Of a DNA stretch of 64,000 nt, positions 19,716-28,740 are shown one piece after another. Each line of letters begins with the position of its first letter. Positions within the stretch are counted from its first letter, which is position 1. The DNA comes from Limnomonas spitsbergensis (lineage: Eukaryota; Chlorophyta; Chlorophyceae; Chlamydomonadales): the NCBI GenBank assembly GCA_037349105.1, contig JAYJMM010000025.1, positions 1,178,001-1,242,000 on the forward strand, in the 5' to 3' direction. The notes beneath the pieces are model-generated. The model was not told the DNA's origin. It did not search any database and worked only from the letters and a program-made list of their open reading frames with translations. The position numbers and the translations under genes were made by a program.

Positions 19716-20300
19716 CGCACATGTGATGCTCTGGAATCGAAGGTGTCCACCAACAGAGCTCATGAGCAGAGCATATTTTGCTGAGACCTTACAAGGTGTG
19801 ACGCCGGCCGCCCAAGCCTGAGAGCTAACACAAAAAAACAGCCCGAGTGCGCATGTGGTCCTCGTCGGCAGCTGAGACAAGGCGAGCAGGAACAGGAAAG
19901 GCACAGCTCATGGGCCGAGTATGCAGCTTCTGCTAGAAAGTTGGCCAAAGGCTCCCCAAATAAAGACCTCCCAAAAGGCTCCCAGGGGAAAGCCTCCAAA
20001 AACGCTTCTAAAAGCCAGGCAAAAGGCTCTCCAAGCAAAAGCCTAGAACACCCATTCTAATTCGAAATGCCAGTGCTTCATTTTTCGGCTACCACTCCAC
20101 CTTTGTCAGGCCGCTTTGCGGCCGCTGAAGGCCCGAGACGGACCAAACCTGGACTGGCCTACAAGTGGTGGCCAAAGTAGATGCCATGGCAGGCCACAAA
20201 TGGGGCCTCCGGTAAGAGGCCGGAGTGTAGCTGACATGTAGCTGAGCCACTTAAGAAATAAAAAAACGAAAAATACATACTAGTACAGAGTACTCGGCAT
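19716..20300. other. Spacer with dispersed repeats, no gene
   Basis: At 19826-19895 a block GCTAACACAAAAAAACAGCC then CCTCGTCGGCAGCTGAGA is shared with 41197-41262 (GCTAACACGAAAAAAACAGCC then CCTCGTCGGCAGCTAAGA). At 20100-20250 lies a copy of dispersed family A ending TAGCTGACATGTAGCTGAG. Confidence 0.6.
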
Positions 20301-20535
20301 CTCTTAGGGAGCTAGAAAATGCTTCAGAGAGACAAAAATTACATCACACTGGGGCTTCAGGGTTGATAAAGTGCGGCCTTGGCCGAGGTAGCCGAGGCGG
20401 TATGCTGGGAAAAAGCTGCATACCTCTTTCACTTGTTCGTCTTCCAGCACCTCACTGCCTTGAGTCATGCGCTTAAAATTTATCTTCGGCTTTCCTCCAC
20501 CAGCTGGCAGAAGCACGTCCACACGCGTCAGATCC

Positions 20536-21310
20536 CTGGAGAGGATAAAATTGACGGGCGATGACGAATTCCATGCAGAGGAGCATGAAGGAAAGAAGGA
20601 AGGAAAGCTGTGTCATATTCTCCATTGGAGGATTGGGAAACAACACAGCTTGGGGCCGTAGCCACATCCGCACTGTAAACATCAGGCAGCAGCGTGAAAT
20701 ACTGTGATGACGTTTATAATACGGATCCTTGGAAATGATTAAATTGGCGGGCAATGGCGAAAGAAAGAAAAAAGGAAGCTACGCCCCGTGGGGGGCGTGA
20801 GAGTTAAGGAAACAACGCAGCCTGGGATGAAGCCACATCCGCGCCGTTACCGTGATTCCGAGCAGTGACGAGTTATATTGCAGTCCAGCATGAAGGAAAG
20901 AAGGAAGGAAAGCTGTGCCACATTTTCCCTCCAACTGGGGATTGGAGGATTGGGAAACAACACAGCTTGGGGCCGTAGCCACATCCGCACTGTAAACATC
21001 AGGCAGCAGCGTGAAATACTGTGATGAGGTTTATAATACGGATCCTTGGAAATGATTAAATTGGCGGGCAATGGCGAAAGAATGAAAAAAGGAAGCTACG
21101 CCCTGTGGGGGCTGTGAGAGTTAAGGAAACGGCGCAGCCTGGGCCAAAGCCACATCCGCGCCATTACCGTGATTCCGAGCAGTGACGAGTTATATTGCAG
21201 TCCAGCATGAAGGAAAGAGGGAAAAAGCTACCACTATGTCCTGCTGGGGATTGGAGGTTAAGGAACAACGCAGCTTGGGGCCGGAGACACATCCGCGCTG
21301 TAACCACTTT
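20536..21310 (-). repeat. ~310-bp tandem repeat in the metallophosphatase intron, including copied acceptor edge
   Basis: Two and a half units share GCATGAAGGAAAGAAGGAAG (20583, 20889, 21207), CTTGGGGCCGTAGCCACATC and a family B element. The unit also contains GGATCCTTGGAAATGATTAA (20724, 21044). This resembles the real acceptor region of the last exon, AGATCCCTGGAGAGGATAAA at 20530. Each unit also contains two diverged half-units sharing GAAGCTACGCC/GAAAGCTGTGCC and GCAGC..GGG.CCACATCCGC. Confidence 0.75.
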
Positions 21311-21542
21311 TTCTGTTTCAGCAATTAATTCTTTGTAGCCCAAAGTGTGAATAAAGCGTGAAGACGCTAACACCGCGGCGATGCATCGCCTACACAAAAA
21401 ATATGGCTGTATCATCAGGAAGCAACGTGAAAAGACAGAGATGACGTGTCTAATTCGGTGCACACCTTATGAACCTTGAATAGTTCCTATAAAACAATGG
21501 GGATCCACGAGCCTCATTATGTTCCAAACATTACTCCATGCA

Positions 21543-21660
21543 TTATTCCCCCTCATACCTGAAGTCAGTGCCTGACTTGACCATCAGCACGTTATGCAGC
21601 TGGCTGGATGAACTCTGTCTCATAATGGTGGCCGCTCCCCCCCATGAATTATTCCATGAA
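21543..21660 (-). repeat. Copied donor edge of metallophosphatase exon 4
   Basis: CTCATACCTGAAGTCAGTGC with ACTTGACCATCAGCACGTTA repeats the exon 4 end 126 bp further into the intron (in gene orientation). The copied donor GT (minus strand) at 21557-21558 is intact, like the real one at 21683-21684. The copy extends about 75 nt into exon sequence. Confidence 0.9.
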
Positions 21661-21897
21661 TCATCCCCCCCCCTCCCCTCATACCTGAAGTCAGTGCCTG
21701 ACTTGACTATCAGCACGTTATGTGGCTGGATGAACTCGGTCTCATATTGGTGGTCATGGCCTCCCATCACGATGTCGAACTCGGGGACCTGAGAGGCAGG
21801 CCAGCTTGCGGTCATTGGGCACCCGCATATGCGTAATGGCGACCACAACCTCAGCACCATCAGCCTGAGGACAGAACAAGCAGGGGGGTAGAAGGGT

Positions 21898-21904
21898 GTA
21901 CATG

Positions 21905-21942
<38 letters not shown>

Positions 21943-22550
21943 TGTGAGCTAGGGCAGAACGTCAACACCATCCTGAGAAATTAAATTCAAAAATAAATAT
22001 ATCCATCCTGAGAGGCCAGCTGGGGGTCATTGGGTAGCCGCATATGTGTGATCGCCACCAGGACCTCAGCACCATTAGCCCGAGGACGGAACAAGCGAGG
22101 GGGCGCAAGCAGTTTTTTCTTCCGACTACAAGACCAACTTCTACAGACAGCCTTGCCGCCGCCATAGGCTGATTAGGACCAAACCTGGGCCAGCCGGCAG
22201 CCGGCGGCCCAAGCAGCTTGGCTCGCCACCCCCACGGCCTTTGGCGGGGAGCTGGGTTGTAGCTGAAATGTAGCCGAGACATGGAAGAAAAAGGCGCTGG
22301 GCACAAGGGTATAAATATAACATCAATAAAACCTATTGTATTTCTTTTTTACTTACTATATATATATATATATATATATATTTGGGGTGTGAGCTAGGGC
22401 AGAATGTCAGCACCATCGGCCTGAGACGATGTGACACGATTTTAAATAAATCAATAAATATATATCAATCCTGAGAGGCCAGCTTGCGGTCATTGGGCAC
22501 CCGCAACCGCGAGATCGCCACTAGAACCGCAGCACCATAAGCATGAGGAG
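21898..22550 (-). repeat. Copied acceptor edges of metallophosphatase exon 4 plus (TA)n tracts
   Basis: Two further copies of the exon 4 start lie upstream in gene orientation. At 22012-22085 the copy includes AGGCCAGCTGGGGGTCATTG and CGCATATGTGTGATCGCCAC. At 22472-22545 it includes AGGCCAGCTTGCGGTCATTG. Their coding sense gives VAITHMRLPNDPQLASQ and VAISRLRVPNDRKLASQ. These show that the original reading was LASQ without the 4-bp insertion now in the real exon. TA microsatellites stand at 21908-21937 and 22358-22381. A family A element lies at 22145-22310. Confidence 0.85.
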
Positions 22551-22724
22551 AGCACAAGGGTACAGTCAATGTGACCTTTTAGGGGGGGGGGGGCTAGGTC
22601 AGAAATCCAGTTATTTTGCAAGAAAAAATCACGGGAAGTAGAAGGAGCATTCAACAGGAATCGCCCGACAAGACATCGCCCTGCTGCGCAATGCTGGATG
22701 CATAGTCCGTCCACAAAGTCAGTG

Positions 22725-23245
22725 GCGGGTTGCTGACTTTCAGCTTCTTGGCCAATGGTGATGGTAACGGCGCGGATGCGTCATAGGCCCATGCCGCGCT
22801 GATTCCTTAAACCTCACGCCCCTGCCGGGCGTAGTTTTCGTCCTTCTCCCTGGCTCACCTTCAGCTTCTTGGCAAAAGGTAATGGTAACGGCGTGGACGC
22901 GTCATAGGCCCATGCCGCGCTGTTTCCTCAACCCTCACTCCCCTGCCGGGCGTAGTTTTCGTCCTTCTCTCCGGCTCACTTTCAGCTTCTTGGCCAATGG
23001 TTATGGTGACGGCGTGGACGAGTCATAGGCCCATGCCGCGCTGCTCCCTTAAACCACACGCCCCTACACCCTAAACCCTTAACCCTGCGGGACGTAGTTT
23101 TCTTTCTTCTTTCTTGCTCACCTTCAGCTTCTTGGCCAAGCGCCTGCCCCCCCCCACAAAAGCCAGTGGCGGGTTGCTCACCTTCAGCGCAATGTTGGAT
23201 GAGGTCTGTCCTTCACAAAAGCCAGTGGCAGGTGACTCACCTTCA
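22725..23245 (-). repeat. Tandem copies of metallophosphatase exon 3 donor edge mixed with family B elements
   Basis: The real exon end (plus-strand CTCACCTTCAGCTTCTTGGC from 23236) is repeated at about 23117, 22978, 22856 and 22736. Plus-strand readings are GCTCACCTTCAGCTTCTTGG, GCTCACTTTCAGCTTCTTGG, GCTCACCTTCAGCTTCTTGG and CTGACTTTCAGCTTCTTGG. An extra copy with CTCACCTTCAGCGCAATG is at 23176. In the 22736 copy the minus-strand donor reads GTCAG rather than GTGAG. The three outer copies alternate with reverse family B blocks at a period of about 120 bp. Confidence 0.88.
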
Positions 23246-23439
23246 GCTTCTTGGCCAGGCGCCTCCCCTCCTCCACAAAGTCGATGTACTCCAGCTCGGC
23301 TGGGTTGACTGCGCCCAGGGTCTCCAGCCACTCCTCCTCCACTAGTCATGCAAAGCCAACCTGCCAAATAAAGGAAAGCAGCAGGGCTCAGCATTATGTA
23401 CCTAGTATTGGAAATCTGATATACTTATATACCGGTAGC

Positions 23440-23615
23440 TCGGCTGTGTTCACGGCAGAGTTCACGGCTGGGTTCACGGCACCCAGGGTCTCCAGCCACT
23501 CCTCTTTCATAAGTCCTACAAGGCCAACATGCAACAAAAAAAGACAGCAGGGCTTCGCATTATGCACCTCGTATTGAATTCCACACGTCCAGCAAAATCA
23601 ACCTGCCAAAGACAG
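23440..23615 (-). repeat. Copied acceptor edges of metallophosphatase exon 3
   Basis: A copy at 23455-23535 encodes, on the minus strand, VGLVGLMKEEWLETLGAVNP, with no stop at the position where the real exon has TGA. It lacks AG at its own junction (CAT). A second copy at about 23585-23612 keeps TTTGGCAG|GTTGATTTTGCTGG. The real junction is TTTGGCAG|GTTGGC at 23360/23361. Confidence 0.85.
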
Positions 23616-23759
23616 CAGGACTCAGCATCCTGCATCTAGATTGAGATTCCATGTACCGGTACAAATTAATATACCCTAAATTTGAATTAAATATTCCCTT
23701 CCCATGTTCCATGGTGGACTCCTCAGGCGCAGTCAAGTGCAACACTGGTTTTCTCATGC

Positions 23760-25100
23760 ACTGATCATCAGGTGTCACTAAAGTAGCACGATACGGCACG
23801 ATACGGCTCATGTGTAAGCGGAATGCACTACTATGGTAGCACAATACGGTACAATACGTCACAGTCAAGTGCAACACAGGTTTTCTCACTTCCCCCCTTT
23901 ACCTATCACACCTGCCCCTCCTGCCTCAAGTGCAACACAGGTTTTCTCATGCACTGATCAGGTATCACCAAGGCAGAACAGCCCAGCACGATGAGGCACA
24001 TCTTTATCCGGAATGCACTACCATAGTGGCACAAAACCGCACAGGTTTCGGCCCGATTCGGCACAGCTTAAGCCAGATTGTGCTGCCAAGGTAGCACTGT
24101 ACGGCACAATATGGCCCGATTCGGCACAGATTTGGCCAGATTGTGCTGCCAAGGTAGCACTGTACGGCACAATATGGCCCGATTCGGCACAGATTTAGCC
24201 GGATTGTGCTACCAAGGAAGCACTGTACGGCACAATATGGCCCGATTCGGCTTGACACAGCACAGATTTAGCCGGCTTGTGCTACCAAGGAAGCACTGTA
24301 CGGCACAATATGGCCCGATTCGGCTTGACACAGCACAGATTTAGCCGGATTGTGCTACCAAGGAAGCACTGTACGGCACAATATGGCCCGATTCGGCTTG
24401 ACACAGCACAGATTTAGCCGGATTGTGCTACCAAGGAAGCACTGTACGGCACAATATGGCCCGATTCGGCTTGACACAGCACAGATTTAGCCGGATTGTG
24501 CTACCAAGGAAGCACTGTACGGCACAATATGGCCCGATTCGGCTTGACACAGCACAGATTTAGCCGGATTGTGCTACCAAGGAAGCACTGTACGGCACAA
24601 TATGGCCCGATTCGGCTTGACACAGCACAGATTTAGCCGGATTGTGCTACCAAGGAAGCACTGTACGGCACAATATGGCCCGATTCGGCTTGACACAGCA
24701 CAGATTTAGCCGGATTGTGCTACCAAGGAAGCACTGTACGGCACAATATGGCCCGATTCGGCTTGACACAGCACAGATTTAGCCGGATTGTGCTACCAAG
24801 GAAGCACTGTACGGCACAATATGGCCCGATTCGGCTTGACACAGCACAGATTTAGCCGGATTGTGCTACCAAGGAAGCACTGTACGGCACAAAATCACAG
24901 GTCAAGCCGGATTGTGCTTCCAAGGTAGCACTGTATGGCACAATACGGACCACTTCGGCACAGGTTTAGCCGGATTGTGCTACCAAGGTATCACACTACA
25001 GCACAAAATCACAGGTCAAGCCGGATTGTGCTTCCAAGGTAGCACTGTATGGCACAATACGGACCACTTCGGCACAGGTTAAGCCAGATTGTGCTACCAA
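23760..25100 (+). repeat. 60-73 bp satellite with GTGCTACCAAGG / TACGGCACAATA motifs
   Basis: A 73-bp unit starting CCGGATTGTGCTACCAAGGA and including AGCACTGTACGGCACAATAT and CGATTCGGCTTGACACAGC is repeated about nine times at 24200-24890. It is flanked by shorter, more diverged units. Related single copies occur at 23780-23870 and at 46495-46560. No coding evidence. Confidence 0.92.
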
Positions 25101-25640
25101 CTCCAACACTCATATGTTTCTCACCAGGAATGAAATGGGGGTGCACTTCAGCTTTTTTGTGTGCATGAAAAGCCTCTATTTGAAGACTGTCTTGTGCTCC
25201 TTGCTGGGTCCCCCATGCACAGCCAAGTCCATCACTAGATTTATCATGCATGCTGGTAGCTCACCTGGTGCAACGACCGGACGAGTGGCTTCCTTGATCC
25301 ACACCCCGGGGCGTATCGTTGTTTATTTATTTGATATTTATTCCCATGCATGCATCGCTCCAGGAAGGTCATAGGTGTGCAATTGCACATCCCTCGGCGC
25401 ATCCCCCATGCACAGTCAAGTCCAGAACTAGTTTTCTCAAGCAGCATCGCTCCAGGAATTAAATGGGTGCGCAATTGCGCATTCCTTGGTGCAAGAACAG
25501 CCATTATTTGACAACCTTCTTGTGTTCGTAACTCGAAACTCCAGTGAATGAGATGACCATATGCAATAAACGAGTTATAAACTGGTAATGATGTATGTCG
25601 CAAGTCTGATGAGTTAAAGGAAGAGTGCCGATCACCATTA
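25101..25640. other. Intron interior with a two-copy repeat, no gene
   Basis: CCCCCATGCACAGCCAAGTCC (25210) and CCCCCATGCACAGTCAAGTCC (25406), with CATCGCTCCAGGAA blocks near 25353 and 25446, indicate one diverged duplication of about 195 bp. Confidence 0.5.
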
Positions 25641-25780
25641 CCGAGCTGTTACTTATGTTTGGAGCTGTTACTTATGTTTGGAGCTGTTACTTATGTTTGG
25701 AGCTGTTACTTATGTTTGGAGCTGTTACTTATGTTTGGAGCTGTTACTTATGTTTGGAGCTGTTACTTATGTTTGGAGTA
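25641..25780 (+). repeat. 19-bp tandem repeat
   Basis: Seven near-identical copies of GAGCTGTTACTTATGTTTG. The array stops about 40 bp before the metallophosphatase exon at 25818-25873, on its donor side. Confidence 0.92.
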
Positions 25781-25894
25781 TTAACAGTAGGTTGCCCATC
25801 ATGCCGAAATTTAGTACCTTGACACCATGCCAGTCCAGCATGAAGGTGGCCAATGAGTGTACGTACGGTTTCTCTGCAAATAGCAGCAGGGGGG

Positions 25895-26345
25895 GGCATT
25901 TAGGGTTCAGATCTGGGTTCGGATGTGGGGGCATCAAGGGTTCAGATGTGGGTGCATCAGGGTTCAGATGTGGAGGTTCAGATGCGGATTCAGATGTGGG
26001 AGCATCAAGGTTCAGATGTGTGGGTTCAGATGTGGGTTCGGATGTGTGGGCATCAAGGGTTCAGACATGGGGGGCATTTAGGGTTCAGTCGTGGGGGCAA
26101 CAGGGTTCAGATGTGGGGGTTCAGATATGTGGGTTCAGATGTAAGGGCATCAAGGGTTCAGAAATTGGGGGCCATTCAGGGTTCAGATGTGGGTTCAGAT
26201 GTAAGGGCATCAAGGGTTCAGATGTGGGGGTTTAGATGTAGCCATGTAGGGGTTCAGATGTGGGGGTATCAAGGGTTCAGATGGGGGGGCATCAAGGGTT
26301 CTGATGTGGGTTCAGAGATGGGAGGCATCAAGGGTGCAGATGACC
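25895..26345 (+). repeat. Degenerate GGTTCAGATGTGGG minisatellite
   Basis: Imperfect units of GGGTTCAGATGTGGG and GGGCATCAAGGGTTCAGATG with variable spacing. In gene (minus) orientation it lies just before the acceptor of the exon at 25873. No coding evidence. Confidence 0.8.
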
Positions 26346-26899
26346 TCAAGCAACTCTCGAAAATTGGGGGGGGGAATAAAGGGCAACGGTCCGGGCATAA
26401 GCGAATTAAGGGCCTAGCAATGAAATAGTTACGGTAAGGGCGTAGCAATATAATAGTTTTGAAATGGGAACTCACTTGTTTCTCTATCCATCACATTGGC
26501 AATGAGCCAAGGGAAGTTGCACTGCCTGACGAGCTTGACCAGCTGCTGTGTCCCAAAGTCCAGGTCATGGTTCCCGACACATGCAACATGCACGCCGATG
26601 GCATTCAGCACAGGTGGCATGTGAGCTCCGAGCGTGATTGTTGACAGCAAAGATGGTTTGAAGGCATCACCGGAGAAGACGAACAAAGGGTGGTCGCCAT
26701 GCAAGGATTTCACATAGGAAGGGGATGCAAAATGGATGGGAACGGAAAATCGTACGAGTACTATGGAACATCGTGCTAGAACGCAGGCCTCATATCGGCA
26801 GGATCAGCATGGTCAATTGATGCTCAGCATATGAATGTCTCACTGTATGCGTCAGTCGCGCCGCTCCCCCAGCTCCCGTTTTCGAAGGCTATCCTCCCA

Positions 26900-27895
26900 A
26901 ACGTCGGGGAAACTGTGCGTGGGTGTACCCACGGCCACCCAGTGGGGATGCCACCCGACAACTGTGGGTCCCCCCACGTGGGTCCATCCCCCTCCCGCGT
27001 GGGTGTACGCGTGGGGTACACCATTGGGTGAACACGCGTGGGTGTCGCCACGGTGGGCGGACCCGCGTGGTGTAACCCAGATGTGTGACCCCGCATGGGT
27101 GACCGCGACGATGGAACCCCGCGTGGGTAGACCCACGCGCACCCCCGCGTGGGTATACCCAAGGGGTACACCATTGGGTGAACACGCGTGGGTGTCGCCA
27201 CGGTGGGCGGACCCGCGTGGTGTAACCCAGATGTGTGACCCCGCATGGGTGACCGCGACGATGGAACCCCGCGTGGGTAGACCCACGCGCAACTCCCGCG
27301 TGGGTATACCCAAGGGGTACACCATTGGGTGAACACGCGTGGGTGTCGCCACGGTGGGCGGACCCGCGTGGTGTAACCCAGATGTGTGACCCCGCATGGG
27401 TGACCGCGACGATGGAACCCCGCGTGGGTAGACCCACGCGCACCCCCGCGTGGGTATACCCAAGGGGTACACCATTGGGTGAACACGCGTGGGTGTCGCC
27501 ACGGTGGGCGGACCCGCGTGGTGTAACCCAGATGTGTGACCCCGCATGGGTGACCGCGACGATGGAACCCTGCGTGGGTAGACCCACGCGCATCCCCGCG
27601 TGGGTATACCCAAGGGGTACACCATTGGGTGAACACGCGTGGGTGTCGCCACGGTGGGCGGACCCGCGTGGTGTAACCCAGATGTGTGACCCCGCATGGG
27701 TGACCGCGACGATGGAACCCCGCGTGGGTAGACCCACGCGCACCCCCGCGTGGGTATACCCAAGGGGTACACCATTGGGTGGACACGCGTGGGTGTCGCC
27801 ACGGTGGGCGGACCCGCGTGGTGTGACCCCGCATGGGTGACCGCGACGATGGGACCCCGCGTGGGAGATGCCACAGTGGGTGAACACGCGTGGGA
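26900..27895 (+). repeat. 150-bp satellite rich in CGCGTGGGT inverted motifs
   Basis: Six copies with AACACGCGTGGGTGTCGCC at 27031, 27181, 27332, 27482, 27632 and (changed) 27782. Each unit contains several CGCGTGGGT words and their complement ACCCACGCG, including the hairpin CGCGTGGGTAGACCCACGCG. A 150-bp unit keeps frames open for over 300 codons on both strands; no domain is present, so I do not call a gene. It occupies the space where the missing 5' exon of the metallophosphatase would be expected. Confidence 0.93.
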
Positions 27896-28340
27896 TTCCA
27901 ATAGTCAGTTCCCCCATTAAGGACTCCTTACTGTTGTTTCCATTTGTGGGATTTCCGAATTGTGTGAACCCCCATTCTGGGCTACCACGGTGGGTTTTTC
28001 AAGACGTGTTTCCCCATTTAGGGCTTGCTTGATTTGTTTCCATACCAGGGTTTTCCCAATGCGTGTCGACCCATTCAGGGTTTCCTCTATTTGTTTCCAT
28101 GCATGGTTATCCTATATTAAATTGTTGTAAAAAGGCCTGATTCCTATATTCAACATCAAATCGTTGTTTAAAGGCCTAATTCGTCCGTACTTGTACTCCA
28201 GAAGAAAACGACTGAATTCCTCAACTAATTCCAAATCCACATTCAACATTAAATAATTGAAAAACGCAATATAGAGTCTTGAGTCAAAATATATGATACG
28301 GAACATATTGATGCCTGATTTCTGAGTTGAAATAGGCACA
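27896..28340. other. Spacer, no gene
   Basis: Diverged GTTTCCAT..GGGTTTTCC words at 27925-28100 are the only structure. AT-rich from 28110. Confidence 0.4.
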
Positions 28341-28369
28341 CACTTGAAGCAAGCCATCAGCGATGCCCT

Positions 28370-28740
28370 CAAGTTATGCAATCATAGAAGACACACGCTA
28401 CTCAATCAGAAAGCTCATTTCTCAATCAGAAAGCTCGGCATGGCCGCTGTTCCTTTATTCGAGAGCTCACAAGTCAATCAGAATCCTCCCGTTGCCAACA
28501 GAAAGCTCAGTCCTCCATCACGAAACACACTACTCAAACAGGCAGCTCAGTCCTCCATCAGGAAGCATGCTAGTACTCAAACAGGCCGCTCAGTCCTCCA
28601 TCAGGAAGCAAGCTAGAACTCAAAAAGGCAGCTCAGTACTCCATCATGAAGCACATTTCTCAAACAGCCAGCTCATTACTCCATCAGGAATCACACTACC
28701 CAAACAAGCAGCTCAGTACTCCATCAAGAAGCACACTACT
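28370..28740 (-). repeat. Tandem repeat derived from the coding end of the adjacent minus-strand gene
   Basis: The gene at 28736-31181 ends with plus-strand CTACTCAATCAGAGAGTTCAG. Downstream of its stop codon, CTACTCAATCAGAAAGCTCA and CTCAATCAGAAAGCTCGG (28398-28438) are near-copies. Between them runs a 40-50 bp repeat CTCAAACAGGCAGCTCAGT plus CCATCAGGAAGCA. The repeated module therefore matches the last codons of the gene. Confidence 0.8.

Larger units (their letters stand above)
20424..26716 (-). pseudogene. 5'-nucleotidase-like metallophosphatase, five recognisable exons, lesions present
   Basis: Calcineurin-like metallophosphoesterase of the UshA/5'-nucleotidase type, which removes phosphate from nucleotides or related esters. 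Minus-strand exons: about 26716-26476 (FSGDAFKPSLLS, VACVGNHDLDFG), 25873-25818 (YVHSLATFMLDWHGVK), 23360-23241 (EEEWLETLGAVNPAELEY, RRLAKKLK), 21864-21685 (ADGAEVVVAITHMRVPND, DIVMGGHDHQYE, LIVKSGTDFR) and 20535-20424 (LTRVDVLLPAGGGKP). Phases agree across the set once the lesions are allowed for. GNHD and GGHDH are catalytic metal ligands. Lesions: TGA at 23346-23348 in exon 3, a 4-bp duplication (GCCTGCC for GCC) at about 21793-21801 shifting frame in exon 4, and no AG directly before exon 1. The 5' exon with the first metal ligands and the C-terminal domain were not found. It is either a true pseudogene or a gene with consensus errors. Confidence 0.8.

Noticed and set aside
19008..19821. 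Frames of about 220-240 codons in the 17-bp minisatellite
   Set aside because: A stop-free 17-bp unit is open in every frame by construction.
23346..23348. TGA as selenocysteine in the metallophosphatase
   Set aside because: The intronic copies have a Gly codon there, the site is not catalytic, and no selenocysteine element was seen.
26824..27917. Open frames of 336-349 codons in the 150-bp satellite
   Set aside because: Three overlapping frames on one strand and others on the opposite strand are all open, which periodicity explains. No domain is seen.
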